Assembly (NCBI RefSeq): GCF_001440345.1
Contig: NZ_LJYX01000013.1
Span: 1 to 63,146, forward strand
Direction of reading: 5' to 3'
Origin: Colwellia sp. TT2012
GTDB taxonomy: Bacteria > Pseudomonadota > Gammaproteobacteria > Enterobacterales > Alteromonadaceae
DNA: 63,146 nucleotides
Part shown: positions 35,948 through 46,105 of the stretch, piece by piece
Layout: the number at the start of each line of letters is the position of its first letter
Position numbering within the stretch: the first letter of the stretch is position 1
Translations under genes and position numbers: made by a program
The notes under the pieces: generated by a model
What the model was told of the DNA's origin: nothing
Seen by the model: only the letters and a program-made list of their open reading frames with translations
The model's database searches: none

Positions 35948-36165
35948 TAATGGTATATCCTCATAACAATTTTGCTATTAACCGGGAATAATTGCACGGC
36001 TAGCACTATTTACAATATTGGCAGGCAGTGTACCTTTGAATAGAGCGACTAGCTAGATTACTAACCGCTTTGGCGTTTTTTATTTTATCCATTGCTGTTA
36101 ATATATGGCTTTCATAAAAGTTAGACCATGCACTTTGGTCGACATCAGTATTAAAGGGTTAAACC

Positions 36166-36801
36166 GTGGACGCTTTTACCGCCAAGCAAACCGAACACAC
36201 CGAGGGCCGATCTCATCCTTGGACGTCGATGACAACAGACGAAAGTAGTATTTATATGGATTTCAAAAAAAATCCTAAATTGATACGTAGTTCGTTAGAA
36301 GATTTTCAGCCCTTTAATCACTGGCCTTTTGCCGATACTTTCTATTCGCTGCTCGAATGGCTCAATAGCTCGTCGTCATTACTAGAGAGTAATGATTGTA
36401 CTTTTAATACAGCAGAAAAAAATCCCGATGAACAATATCCCTATGCAATAAAATGCAGTGCTCGGTTAATGATATTGTTCCGCGATATTGAAGAAAACTG
36501 TCAGCAGCGCAGCATTGACTGGTTAATGAAAAATATCTTGCTAAACGTTGCTAGCAGCAAACTAGGTTTTCGTGCTGGCGCCATTTGTTTATCACAATCG
36601 GCCACTTGTTATCTCGCCCTTGGCGATAAAGAAGATACCGGCGGCATGGGCCAGCAAGTGGTACTGACATTTTTTGCCTACGGAAAAAATGAGCGTCGTT
36701 GTTATGAAAATATGCAGCAGGTGATCAGCCATGCACACCTGTGTTTGAAAACAGTGAATAAAAACCTTAAAAATGGCGAGTTGGATGATATCTATCGTTA
36801 A
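36166..36801 (+). CDS. Conserved hypothetical protein
   Basis: A 211-residue soluble protein without signal or membrane helix and with no recognised domain. The start GTG 36166 is preceded by AAAGGG. Four cysteines are scattered. The coding looks genuine (long frame, no overlap with other genes), and it lies alone between the pseudouridine synthase and the TonB receptor. Confidence 0.5.
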   Translation: MDAFTAKQTEHTEGRSHPWTSMTTDESSIYMDFKKNPKLIRSSLEDFQPFNHWPFADTFYSLLEWLNSSSSLLESNDCTFNTAEKNPDEQYPYAIKCSARLMILFRDIEENCQQRSIDWLMKNILLNVASSKLGFRAGAICLSQSATCYLALGDKEDTGGMGQQVVLTFFAYGKNERRCYENMQQVISHAHLCLKTVNKNLKNGELDDIYR

Positions 36802-37338
36802 GAGTTAAAGGAATATTAAGGTTAATTTCTATCTATAAGGATGGCCATAATTCAGGCAGTTCATCTAACATACTAGCGGGTTATTCAGTTACAACCCCAT
36901 AAATTATCGTATCGCGTTACCACGTAAACTGCTGTTATAACTCAAAAACAGCCTATAGATACTCACTATAGGCTATTTAACTTTATGATAAATATAAAGT
37001 ATTCGCTTTTAAATATTAAGTTCCTCAGTTGTTATTAAGAATACCGACCTTATGACTCGTTTTCATTCGCCGGTAAACTTTTGATCGTAGCCGTGAAAAT
37101 TATCCCTCCACTGTATTTACCAAAACTTAACTAAGCACTGACAAAAAATCACTATTCGCTTTCCTGATTAATCTAAGACTAAAGAATGACTGTTCAGATG
37201 AAAGTTTTCATTGTATGTTACTTAGGTAACAAAAATTTGCGCTTCATTACCTAAAAGCAATAATTTATAACAAAAAAAATCAAAGTAGTAGTGCTACCGA
37301 ATAGCTAATTTAATAAAAATAATGATGGGATTAAGAAT
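36802..37338. other. Gene-free region before TonB receptor
   Basis: A hairpin AGCCTATAG / CTATAGGCT at 36950-36974, followed by TTT, may be a terminator. An imperfect inverted repeat GTTACTTAGGTAAC at 37217-37230 could be an operator for the receptor gene. No small gene was found. Confidence 0.45.
36950..36978 (+). terminator. Possible terminator hairpin
   Basis: AGCCTATAG and CTATAGGCT form a 9-bp stem with a 7-base loop, followed by ATTTAA. Confidence 0.5.
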
Positions 37339-39792
37339 ATGAAAAGACGCTTTAATTACAGTACTATCGCTTTATCTGTTTGCTTATCACTAGCCAGTAC
37401 TTCAAGTTTTTCCGCAGAAACAAAGAGCTCTGACAGCGCTAAATACGCCGACATTGAGCGAATTATCAGTATTGGTACACGAATATCTAACCGCACCGTT
37501 GCTGATAGCCCAGCACCTATTGATATTATCTCTGCAAAGGCAATTAAAAACTCAGGTGCAACCAGTATACCTGATATGTTACGAAAACTAGCGCCCTCCT
37601 TTAACATGAATAATACTACTACCTCAGATGGCCAAGATTTAATGCGTCCGGCAACATTACGTAGTTTAGGTCCAGATCAAGTATTAGTACTAATCAATGG
37701 TAAACGTCGCCATCAACAAGCGGTAGTTGCCGTACAAGAAAATGTTGGTCGAGGAAGTGCGGGTACTGATTTAAGCTCAATCCCAATGACGGCTATTTCA
37801 CATATTGAAATACTACGCGATGGTGCTGCTGCCCAATATGGCTCTGACGCAATTGCCGGTGTTATTAATATCGTTTTAAAAGGCGATGAAGGCGGCACTG
37901 TTTGGGCACAATATGGTCAAACCAGTGAAGGTGATGGTGAATCAACTGAATTTGGTGGTAATTATGGTTTAGCCCTTGGTACTAAAGGTATGTTAAACCT
38001 AACCTTCGAATATTCAGATAGTGGTGAGATAAATAGAGCAACACCTACAGATTGGTTTGGCTCTATTGATGAACCGCGCCAACTGTTACTTGTTGGTGAA
38101 GCCGCCACTGAAATGACCAGTCTGTGGGCTAACTTTTCTTACGATATAGGTGAAAGTAGTGAGTTCTATGCATTTGGTGGCTATACCACCAAAGAGGGTG
38201 AATCATTAGGTTTTTATCGCCCCGCTGCGGATGACCGAGTATGGAGCGCGTTATTTCCACAAGGCATTACCCCAAGACTTGGCTCAAAATCAGAAGATTT
38301 TTCTTTAGCCGCTGGTTTTAAAACACAAATCGGTGAATGGGACTTTGATGCTAGCCTAGTAACGGGTGAAAATAGATTTGAATTCAGTAATTTAGACTCT
38401 TTAAACGCCAGTTATGGCCCAGACAGCCCAACATCCGCTTATGATGGTGCGCTAGTTTACAGTCAAACTACCTTTAATGTTGATGCGGTGACAGAAGTAG
38501 ATTTAGGTTTTTATTATGAAACCTCTATTGCTTTTGGTTTTGAATATCGAATTGATGGTTTCGCCCAAGAAGCGGGTGATATGGTCACTTACGCGCGTGG
38601 TAATACATTATGTGCTGAATCAGTTAACCCAAGCGGCGACCCGACAATGACAAATTGTACTGGCGATGAGATCACCGTTCCTGGCATGCAAGGTTTCCAA
38701 GGATATAGCCCCGCAATGGAGATAGATACCGACAGAGATAGCTTTGCTTTCTATTTTGATACCGAAACATCAGTGACCGAAGATTGGTTAATTACGGGTG
38801 CGGTTCGTTATGAAAACTACGATGATTTTGGTAGTACGGTTATTGGTAAGCTATCAACACATTTAAGTTTGACCGATAGTTTAGCCATTAGAGCTTCTGC
38901 TTCTACCGGTTATAGAGCGCCGGGTATGCAACAAGCTAATTTCACTCAACGTTCAATATCGTTAGATAATGGTGAACTTGCTGATTTAGTGACTTTACGT
39001 CCTAATGAATCATTAGCAGGTGAACTCGGCTTTAGTGACTTACAAGAAGAAAACTCAACCAATATATCTTTTGGTGTGGTTTATAATGAGGGTGATTTCT
39101 CATCTACCCTTGATATTTATCAAATCAATATTGATGATCGTATTGTTTACTCTGGTAATATTTCCCGTGGTATTAATGCTGACATCGATGCGTTTTTTGA
39201 CCGCCACTCTGGTGCAAACCAGGCTTTAGACGGAGTGAAAAATGTTTCCATTTTCACTAATGCTATTGACACTGAGACCTTTGGTCTTGATTGGGTTAAT
39301 CAATATACACAAACGCTAAGCAATATGGATGTAGTCTATGAGCTTTCTTATCACCATAATAATACCCAAGTAAGTGGTATTAATACTTCTTCTGCTATGG
39401 TGCCTGATGAAATTATTTTCAATCATGCACAAGAATTATTAGTGGAGAAAGCACAACCACAAGACAAAGCGGCCTTATCAGCCATGTTTGATATGGATAA
39501 CTGGTCGGTAACAGCCCGAATGACCTATTATGGTGAAGTTACTTCAGCTTCTTATGGCACAGAAGAAACGACATGGGGTGCAAAAAGTTTATTTGATGTT
39601 ACCGCGCAATGGCAAGTCACCGATAACGTCAGCATCAGCGGCGGTATCTTAAACTTAACCGATGAGTATCCTGATGAATGGGGCGATAACGGCGGATTTT
39701 TCCCTCAGATTGGTTTTAAATATGGCTGGACGAGTTTCCCCTTCTCTCTTTCCGGACGGGAATATTATATGAGAGCTTCGTATAATTTCTGA
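37339..39792 (+). CDS. TonB-dependent outer membrane receptor
   Basis: An 817-residue receptor. Residues 1-26 are a signal peptide ending FSA. The plug domain contains RISNRTVADSPAPIDIIS, PDMLRKLAPSFN, VLINGKRRH and VEILRDG-type ISHIEILRDGAAAQYGSDAI. The C-terminal beta-barrel ends with the aromatic YYMRASYNF. It imports a substrate through TonB energy; no nearby transport gene identifies which. A strong terminator follows. Confidence 0.93.
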   Translation: MKRRFNYSTIALSVCLSLASTSSFSAETKSSDSAKYADIERIISIGTRISNRTVADSPAPIDIISAKAIKNSGATSIPDMLRKLAPSFNMNNTTTSDGQDLMRPATLRSLGPDQVLVLINGKRRHQQAVVAVQENVGRGSAGTDLSSIPMTAISHIEILRDGAAAQYGSDAIAGVINIVLKGDEGGTVWAQYGQTSEGDGESTEFGGNYGLALGTKGMLNLTFEYSDSGEINRATPTDWFGSIDEPRQLLLVGEAATEMTSLWANFSYDIGESSEFYAFGGYTTKEGESLGFYRPAADDRVWSALFPQGITPRLGSKSEDFSLAAGFKTQIGEWDFDASLVTGENRFEFSNLDSLNASYGPDSPTSAYDGALVYSQTTFNVDAVTEVDLGFYYETSIAFGFEYRIDGFAQEAGDMVTYARGNTLCAESVNPSGDPTMTNCTGDEITVPGMQGFQGYSPAMEIDTDRDSFAFYFDTETSVTEDWLITGAVRYENYDDFGSTVIGKLSTHLSLTDSLAIRASASTGYRAPGMQQANFTQRSISLDNGELADLVTLRPNESLAGELGFSDLQEENSTNISFGVVYNEGDFSSTLDIYQINIDDRIVYSGNISRGINADIDAFFDRHSGANQALDGVKNVSIFTNAIDTETFGLDWVNQYTQTLSNMDVVYELSYHHNNTQVSGINTSSAMVPDEIIFNHAQELLVEKAQPQDKAALSAMFDMDNWSVTARMTYYGEVTSASYGTEETTWGAKSLFDVTAQWQVTDNVSISGGILNLTDEYPDEWGDNGGFFPQIGFKYGWTSFPFSLSGREYYMRASYNF

Positions 39793-39856
39793 TCAAGTCA
39801 TATTTAGCTAATAAATATTCCAATAACGATTAAGTCTTTTAGCGTTATGCATAAAA

Positions 39857-39885
39857 AAAGCACCCGTTTTTAGCGGGTGCTTTTT
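39857..39885 (+). terminator. Rho-independent terminator
   Basis: AAAGCACCCG and CGGGTGCTTT form a perfect 10-bp stem with a TTTTTAG loop and a following T-run, 65 bp past the receptor stop. Confidence 0.9.
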
Positions 39886-39961
39886 ATTAGACATAACATT
39901 TTATGTAATTCAAAGCAGATACTAAGCGGAAGGGTCTGTCACAGCGATAAACGTCCTCAGC

Positions 39962-40207
39962 CTAATCTTCATTAACCAAGGTGATTTTATTCGAATACAT
40001 CTGCAAAAAATAATGAATACGGTTAGAACGTCTTTTCGATAGCATCACTCTGATATTGCTAGCAAGTAATGCCTCACTTCGCTTGACCTTAATTAATGGC
40101 ACAAAAGGTTTATTATCAATGCTGATGGTAGTCATATGATTAGATACAGCTTTTATTCTCGCTTGTTCGATATCCAATGAGCCAATCCTAATATAAGTTA
40201 TGTGCAC
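39962..40207 (-). CDS. Small hypothetical protein
   Basis: An 81-residue protein, basic and without recognised domain. The GTG start (40207) has no obvious ribosome site, but the frame fills the gap between two genes and has no better competitor. It may alternatively be non-coding. Confidence 0.4.
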   Translation of the reverse strand: MHITYIRIGSLDIEQARIKAVSNHMTTISIDNKPFVPLIKVKRSEALLASNIRVMLSKRRSNRIHYFLQMYSNKITLVNED

Positions 40208-40314
40208 ATATCATAGCGGACAAAAAATTTATAAATGCTATAAGTTGTGCTAAAAATGTGTTCAATTGTTTTTAGTTACCAAATAGAGTATATCCACAAC
40301 AATACGTTAACAAG

Positions 40315-40566
40315 CTATTTACACCAGACTTTACCACCGATCATTTTAAACGCGGGCGTGCCTCGAATTAAACATTCTCGGGCAAATACTTTATCGCATT
40401 GCGGGCAGGTGCAAGCTACATCGGTAAAATCTTTACTAATACGTTCTTTAAAACATTTGAGTAAAGCACCCTTACCGGCTTTCCTATATTTGAACAGGAG
40501 AAAGTTACAGCCCTTGCAATAGATATCGACTGTTTTACTTGGACCTTTTTTATTGGGTTTTGCCAT
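40315..40566 (-). CDS. Small zinc-ribbon protein
   Basis: An 83-residue basic protein with CKGC (about 17-20), a single Cys in LLKCFKER and CTCPQC (about 52-57), a probable zinc ribbon. It begins KPNKKGPSK. Proteins of this type are conserved in Vibrio and Shewanella relatives without known function. Confidence 0.65.
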   Translation of the reverse strand: MAKPNKKGPSKTVDIYCKGCNFLLFKYRKAGKGALLKCFKERISKDFTDVACTCPQCDKVFARECLIRGTPAFKMIGGKVWCK

Positions 40567-40630
40567 AAAATATTATCTTCAGTCTAGCCTTGATATACCT
40601 AGGCTTTAAACTCATGCTGAGTCGATTAGG

Positions 40631-41167
40631 CTACTTCTTATCTATATTTAGCGCTGCTAGGTTATTAGCAATATCTTGCGCGGCAGACTTGGGGGTAATA
40701 TCGTCATCTATTTTTAAAATTTTGCCTTCTTTAGAAATATAAAATGTTACCCGACTAGCCACCCTAAACATATTAAGTACTTGATAAGCTTTTGCTGTGG
40801 CCTTAGTGGGATCACTTAGCATAGGGAAATCTGCACCCGTTTTCTCAGCAAAGGCGCGATTATCATCAATGGGGTCAACACTTGCCATGACGTAGCTGAC
40901 ATCATATTCACGAATAAGGTGGCCTTGCTCAGTTAACGATTTACATTCAATAGTACAGCCACGTGTGTTTGCCATGGGATACCAAGCCAAGACGACGGCT
41001 TGTTTACCTTGATAATCACTCAGCTGGTAAAAGCCACCTGTGGTTGCTTGTAAGTTAAAGTTTGGCGCGCTATCGCCAACCTTTAGATCAGAGGCAAAAG
41101 CTGAGCAGCCGACAAAAGTCACTAGACTACAAAGTAAACGTATAGATTTTTTGATATTATTTTTCAT
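40631..41167 (-). CDS. Exported peroxiredoxin (AhpC/TSA, BCP-like)
   Basis: A 178-residue protein. Residues 1-24 form a signal peptide, so it is periplasmic. The peroxidatic cysteine lies in YPMANTRGCTIEC (P-x3-T-x2-C), and the following Cys three residues later is unusual. It reduces peroxides with thiols. ATG 41167 is preferred to the upstream TTG. It follows nothing in operon; the EAL gene upstream is 73 bp away on the same strand. Confidence 0.85.
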   Translation of the reverse strand: MKNNIKKSIRLLCSLVTFVGCSAFASDLKVGDSAPNFNLQATTGGFYQLSDYQGKQAVVLAWYPMANTRGCTIECKSLTEQGHLIREYDVSYVMASVDPIDDNRAFAEKTGADFPMLSDPTKATAKAYQVLNMFRVASRVTFYISKEGKILKIDDDITPKSAAQDIANNLAALNIDKK

Positions 41168-41239
41168 ATGAGTACTCAATATTGAGGGGAAAGGTAAGTA
41201 AGTATCAGTGTATGGTGTTAATAACGTGATTAACAGACC

Positions 41240-41974
41240 TTAACCTACCTTCTTAAAAAGATGACGGTAATAAAAGCCTTGGACAAAATCACAGTTAAGC
41301 TGTTTAGCAAGATTTAAATCCTCTGCGGTCTCTACCCCTTCTAGTATTATCTTTTTATTTGTACTGTGGGCGTAATCGATAATCGATTTAACCAGTAACA
41401 TAAAGTTACGATTTTTTTTGTTTTTTATCACGAACTTATCAAGTTTGATGTAATCAACAAGTTGAATAACAGAGGTGGAAATCATGGATTGCGGATTACA
41501 AACATCATCTATCGCGGTAGCAATATTGTTTTGAGCTAGGTTATCAATCATGGCCAAACTCCTAATAGCATCATTAATTTCCGAGTTTTCTATTAACTCA
41601 ACCACGACCTTAGACTTTTGGAAATCTTTAAACAATTTTAGAAAGGGATTATTTTGACCAATGACACCACAGGCAAAGTAAGAGTCTTGATCTAAATTTA
41701 CAAAAATATCATGGCCATTGACGGCATAAGATAATTGTAATTTCTTTTGTTGGTATTCAATTTGAAACAAACTTAATGGGCTAGTATGTAGCGATTCATA
41801 AACAAGGTCAGGCCGAATTGAATCGTTATTGGCAGTATAGAATCTTGCGAGGGATTCATAAGCAAAAATCTCTTGGCTTTTACAACTAATTATTGGTTGG
41901 TATTCAACCCCAAAGCGCCTATTTTCCAATAGATCAATTAAACACTCTGCGTTGAGTAATTTCTTATCTTTCAT
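41240..41974 (-). CDS. EAL-domain c-di-GMP phosphodiesterase
   Basis: A 244-residue stand-alone EAL domain. Signature residues are kept: ESLAR for EAL, VNLD (Asn), VVELIEN (Glu), AIDDV (Asp pair), YIKLD (Lys), ILEGVE (Glu) and FVQGFYY (Gln). It is therefore probably an active phosphodiesterase. No sensor domain, signal or GGDEF is attached. Confidence 0.82.
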   Translation of the reverse strand: MKDKKLLNAECLIDLLENRRFGVEYQPIISCKSQEIFAYESLARFYTANNDSIRPDLVYESLHTSPLSLFQIEYQQKKLQLSYAVNGHDIFVNLDQDSYFACGVIGQNNPFLKLFKDFQKSKVVVELIENSEINDAIRSLAMIDNLAQNNIATAIDDVCNPQSMISTSVIQLVDYIKLDKFVIKNKKNRNFMLLVKSIIDYAHSTNKKIILEGVETAEDLNLAKQLNCDFVQGFYYRHLFKKVG

Positions 41975-42493
41975 TAACTACAGCTGATAATTACTTAGTC
42001 AGCAATTCCTACAACATATATGGAAGCCCAACTGTAAATAAGAATGATTATCATGTAAAGAAGTGTTTCGAAAATCGTGCTTGATTGCCATTAATTTACG
42101 CAATGTGGCTAAAATAGCAGTAATACTCGTGCCTCAATAAATAAAATTAAGCGCATCATAACTTTATTCGGGCTACTTTGTGACCATGTTTGCCTTCATT
42201 TATATCGAACACCGGCAATTAAATTATTTGCTATAACGACTAATAATAGTGGCTAATATTACTGATATGTTATGGGATTTTCTTGTCCTTTGGCTGAGCT
42301 AGGTATTGCTGAGCCATGATAAATGGTAACTCTAGCCACCTAGCTTAATCATTAAGTCCAACTTGGTAAGTTTCAACTAGCGTAGATAAAAAACACTTAT
42401 AAAAATAAACTAACTTACCGATGATTAATGCATTCATTCTCTGATTATTAAATAGTTGCAATCATAGTAAACATTCACCTACAGAAAGATTAC
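41975..42493. other. Gene-free region; possible Fur-like site
   Basis: About 520 bp without an ORF. GAATGATTATCATGT at 42042-42056 resembles a Fur box (ATGAT/ATCAT inverted repeat) and lies about 70 bp upstream of the EAL gene start. The link to iron is only suggested. Confidence 0.35.
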
Positions 42494-42610
42494 GGGGTTG
42501 TCGGGGTTACCATTACTATCAGCACATAGAGTTACCGGAGTTATTTGCACGGTTTCAGTGGGGTTAGAGGGGTTATCGATATATTGTAAGTATGAGTTAT
42601 CAGAGTTATT
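42494..42610 (+). repeat. Four paired GRGTTA repeats spaced ~33 bp
   Basis: GGGGTTGTCGGGGTTACC (42494), GAGTTACCGGAGTTATT (42529), GGGGTTAGAGGGGTTATC (42560) and GAGTTATCAGAGTTATT (42594) are four copies of a unit that is itself a 9-bp direct repeat. The starts are 31-35 bp apart, about three helical turns. They lie 40 bp upstream of the HicB-like gene and look like an operator array. Confidence 0.65.
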
Positions 42611-42649
42611 ATGACTAATGGGTCTTTTTGCTGTTGTTGAGAGTTAAAA

Positions 42650-43072
42650 ATGAAGTATGCTGTGGTGTTTACTCAAGCTGAAAAAAGCACTGATTATCAG
42701 GTGTCCGTACCTGATCTTCCGGGCTGTCAAATTACCGAGAAGACCATTGATTTAGGCATGGAAGAAGTGATAAAAGCAATACAATCACATCTTGCTATTT
42801 TGGCGGAATACGGGGAAAAAATCCCAAATGCACAAGGCTTAGAACAACATAGAAAAAACTATATTTTGGCAAATCCACATACTTTTGTCCACGCTTTTTG
42901 GGCGATAGTCAGTATTGATATTACCCCCTACCTTGGTAAGAGCCATAAAATAAATGTTACCCTGCCTGAATTACTTATTGCTCAAATAGATGACAAAGTA
43001 AGTAAATCATCGGATTACAAAACTCGCTCAGGATTCATTGCCAGTGCTTGCTTTGCTGAATTACAAAAATAG
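42650..43072 (+). CDS. HicB-like antitoxin, orphan
   Basis: A 140-residue protein. The N-terminal RNase-H-like HicB domain (KYAVVFTQAEKSTDYQVSVP) and a C-terminal ribbon-helix-helix part (INVTLPELLIAQIDDKV) fit HicB. No hicA-like toxin ORF is visible on either side, so it is an orphan or a stand-alone regulator. The repeats just upstream suggest autoregulation. Confidence 0.75.
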   Translation: MKYAVVFTQAEKSTDYQVSVPDLPGCQITEKTIDLGMEEVIKAIQSHLAILAEYGEKIPNAQGLEQHRKNYILANPHTFVHAFWAIVSIDITPYLGKSHKINVTLPELLIAQIDDKVSKSSDYKTRSGFIASACFAELQK

Positions 43073-43096
43073 TTTTGCCAATCAGTAAACAAAAAA

Positions 43097-43930
43097 TTAT
43101 GTTACTAAGGGTGCTAAATTAATTTTCTGAGCCGCAAGACGAATTTTTTCATGAAAAGTTATTTCTTTACCTTGGCTATCAATATCGCTATAGAAATCAA
43201 ACTGGGCAATTTTGGGCATAGGTAATAATTGTTCAAGCTCGCTGATATTTTCTGACAAATTATTCATCGGCTCACTCCCTGCACAATTGGCAATCCAAGC
43301 AATACAATGTAGACCATCTGCTTTTATCGTTTCATGCGTTAATAAGGCATGATTTAAACAACCCAACTTCATATTAACAATGAGAATAACGTCTAGCTCT
43401 GCCACTTTAACAAAGTCTGACAAAAATTGGTAAGCCGGTTTTATATCATCCGCATTACTTTCAATTTTTTTATCGGTGTGATTTTTGGTATTTACCGAAT
43501 TGGTTATACGTGGTAAAGGGCCAAGGGGTAATCGCCAACCGCCCGCCCCTTCGACTAAAATAACATCGGCGTTAAGTGATTTTACTTGTTGATAATGATG
43601 ATTTATTTGCGCAACGCTAAGCCGTATATTTTGTTTTTTTGCCGCAATGTGTGGCGCAATCGCTTGCTCAAAGGCAATTGGATTGATATCAGCAATACTT
43701 TGCTGGCAATTAGCAAATTCACTGAGTCGCTTAGCATCTTCATTTATTAACTGGCCATCGACTAATTCACAACCGGCGGCGATGGGTTTAAAGGCCGCAA
43801 CGCTTATGGTTTTATGGGTGGAGTGATTGTTATGACGAATTAAAGCCTGAGTTAACGCCTTAATTAAAGCGCAACTGACAAACGTTTTACCGGCATCAGT
43901 ATCTGTGGCGGTGATAAAAAATTGTTTCAT
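43097..43930 (-). CDS. bioD: Dethiobiotin synthetase
   Basis: A 277-residue protein. The P-loop ATDTDAGKTFVSCALI at the N-terminus and VEGAGGWRLPL are BioD hallmarks. It makes dethiobiotin from diaminopelargonate, CO2 and ATP. It is longer than typical BioD (about 225) because of an insert near residues 140-160. Last gene of bioB-F-C-D. Confidence 0.92.
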   Translation of the reverse strand: MKQFFITATDTDAGKTFVSCALIKALTQALIRHNNHSTHKTISVAAFKPIAAGCELVDGQLINEDAKRLSEFANCQQSIADINPIAFEQAIAPHIAAKKQNIRLSVAQINHHYQQVKSLNADVILVEGAGGWRLPLGPLPRITNSVNTKNHTDKKIESNADDIKPAYQFLSDFVKVAELDVILIVNMKLGCLNHALLTHETIKADGLHCIAWIANCAGSEPMNNLSENISELEQLLPMPKIAQFDFYSDIDSQGKEITFHEKIRLAAQKINLAPLVT

Positions 43931-44074
43931 AAAAACTGCTTAAATAGGCTTTCTATACGAGAGGATAGCTTGGCGGATATTTTGCTCATTGTTTTGTTAA
44001 TAGTAGCACCTTAGTGTTTATTAATACTAAGGTGAATAGTAGAAGAATTTAACTTTTTACTGTTATTGTTATTG

Positions 44075-44872
44075 TTAGTTATTTAACTTAACAACCAAAC
44101 CAGAAAATAAACGATACGTGGCGGGATAAATACCACTGGGTTCAAGAAAATCTTTATAATGCTCGGTCATTTTAAACCACTTATCTTTTCCTGACAGGCC
44201 TCTATTTTTTTTCTGCGCCAGATGATTAGCCCCTAAACCTTTTAACTCACGCGCTAAATGAATAACATTTTGATATTCTAAAATAATATCTTGGCATTTT
44301 TGCTCGACCAATTTACCGTTATCATTATTGAATAAAGTATTTAGCTCAGTGACGGTTTTAAAATCAATGACGTGTTGATCATCATCCACTTGTCGCCAAG
44401 AAGATTTTAATTCATGTAACGTACCATCCACTAAGGTGGTGAAGATAAGTAATCCGCCGGGTTTTAATACTCTTAACATTTCCGTAATGGCTTCATCGAG
44501 TGGCTCGAACCATTGAATCACTAAATTTGAGTAAATAAAATCGATACTATTATCTTTAAGCGGAATGTCATGGGCATCCGCTTCAAGCCATATTATTTTT
44601 TTATTACGATGTTCTTTGGCAAAATTGAGCATCTTAGTTGAAATGTCTAAACCGATAACTTGCTCATAAGACCCGGCTAACAAGTCGGTAAAAAATCCTG
44701 TGCCTGAGCCTAAATCTAACACGGTCAGATCATTGCGATTAGGTAACCAAGGCATCAGATGTTTACCGGAAAAACGTTGTAACCTTGCGGATACATCATA
44801 GGATTTACTGGCAGAGCCAAAACTTTTGGCAATCTTTACTCTGTCTGTATTTGTTTGTTCTGTTTGAGCCAT
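44075..44872 (-). CDS. bioC: Malonyl-ACP O-methyltransferase
   Basis: A 265-residue SAM-dependent methyltransferase. Motif I is VLDLGSGTGFFTDLL, with DAHDIPLKDNSID and LLIFTTLVDGT following. BioC methylates malonyl-ACP to start pimelate assembly. Its start overlaps the bioF stop by one base. Confidence 0.92.
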   Translation of the reverse strand: MAQTEQTNTDRVKIAKSFGSASKSYDVSARLQRFSGKHLMPWLPNRNDLTVLDLGSGTGFFTDLLAGSYEQVIGLDISTKMLNFAKEHRNKKIIWLEADAHDIPLKDNSIDFIYSNLVIQWFEPLDEAITEMLRVLKPGGLLIFTTLVDGTLHELKSSWRQVDDDQHVIDFKTVTELNTLFNNDNGKLVEQKCQDIILEYQNVIHLARELKGLGANHLAQKKNRGLSGKDKWFKMTEHYKDFLEPSGIYPATYRLFSGLVVKLNN

Positions 44873-46032
44873 TAAGCGATAGCCTTATTAATGCATTCTG
44901 CTAAATACTTGATATCTTTGGTATTATGATTGGCGCAAATGGTAACGCGTAACCTAGAACTGTTGACTGCCACCGTGGGTGGACGAATAGCTGTTAACCA
45001 AATACCCTGAGTTTTTAGTTTTTCACTGACCATAAGCGCTTTTTTTTCATCGCCAATTATTATGGCATGAATTGAAGATTGTGTGGTGACTAACTCAATA
45101 TTGTCTGCCAGTAGGACACTAAATAATGCACTTAGTTCACTAATTTTTTCTCGGCGCCAATGCTCAGTTTGGATAAGGGCAATACTTTTTTTTGTTGCCC
45201 AAGCCATGGCGGGTGACATTGCCGTAGAGTAAATGTAGTGCCGAGAGAAATTGACCAAGTACTCATGTAAATTTTCATCACAGGCTAAAAAGGCGCCACT
45301 CGTTGCAATGGCCTTGCCAAACGTGGCCATGGTAATATCAATATTAGCAAAGCTATTACTGCCCTGACCTTTAGGTCCAATGACACCAATACTGTGGGCA
45401 TCATCTAAATAAAGCCAAGCATGGTGCGATTTTGCTAGCTGAGCAAGTTGCAACACTTTCGCTTGGCAACCATCCATACTAAACACCCCTTCTGAGGCAA
45501 TCAGTTTATTGCTACTAGCCAGTGCACTGTGGTCAGTACGTGTGAGTAGTCGAGCAAGCTGGTCAATATCATTATGGTTAAAGCGTTTTACTTTGGCTTT
45601 GCTTTGATAAGCACCATCGATCATTGACGCGTGACTTAGCTTATCCAGATAAAAGTGGCTGTGCTCATTTTTACCTAAGGCATGAAATAGTGCTAAGTTA
45701 GCGCTAAAACCACTGGTAAAAAGCAAGCACTTTGGCTTATTTAACCACTGACATATATCCTCTTCTAATGCTTGATGAGCATAATGATAGCCAGTGACCA
45801 AACTTGAGCTGCTTGCACAAGTACCAAACTTATCTACGCCTTCTTGTAGCGCTTTATTTATTTGCGCATGACCGTTTAGGCCTAAATAATCATTGGAAGA
45901 AAAATTTAAGTAACACTTGCCTTTAATAACGATTTCATTGCCTTGGCTAGCCATACTATTGCAAACCAATTGACGATAGCGAGACTTAGATTTTTGCTGT
46001 TCAACGTCAGTGCGAATAAAATCAAAGGTCAT
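44872..46032 (-). CDS. bioF: 8-amino-7-oxononanoate synthase
   Basis: A 386-residue PLP enzyme. FSSNDYLGL, LLFTSGFSANLALFHAL, YLDDAHSIGVIG and the lysine segment TFGKAIATSGAF are typical. It condenses pimeloyl-ACP with alanine. It follows bioB by 73 bp in the operon. Confidence 0.94.
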   Translation of the reverse strand: MTFDFIRTDVEQQKSKSRYRQLVCNSMASQGNEIVIKGKCYLNFSSNDYLGLNGHAQINKALQEGVDKFGTCASSSSLVTGYHYAHQALEEDICQWLNKPKCLLFTSGFSANLALFHALGKNEHSHFYLDKLSHASMIDGAYQSKAKVKRFNHNDIDQLARLLTRTDHSALASSNKLIASEGVFSMDGCQAKVLQLAQLAKSHHAWLYLDDAHSIGVIGPKGQGSNSFANIDITMATFGKAIATSGAFLACDENLHEYLVNFSRHYIYSTAMSPAMAWATKKSIALIQTEHWRREKISELSALFSVLLADNIELVTTQSSIHAIIIGDEKKALMVSEKLKTQGIWLTAIRPPTVAVNSSRLRVTICANHNTKDIKYLAECINKAIA

Positions 46033-46105
46033 AAATGAATATTTTCCTGAAAGGATAAATTCAACAATGAGCTAACAAAGTTTATCGTTAGCTCAAAGAC
46101 TGTTG

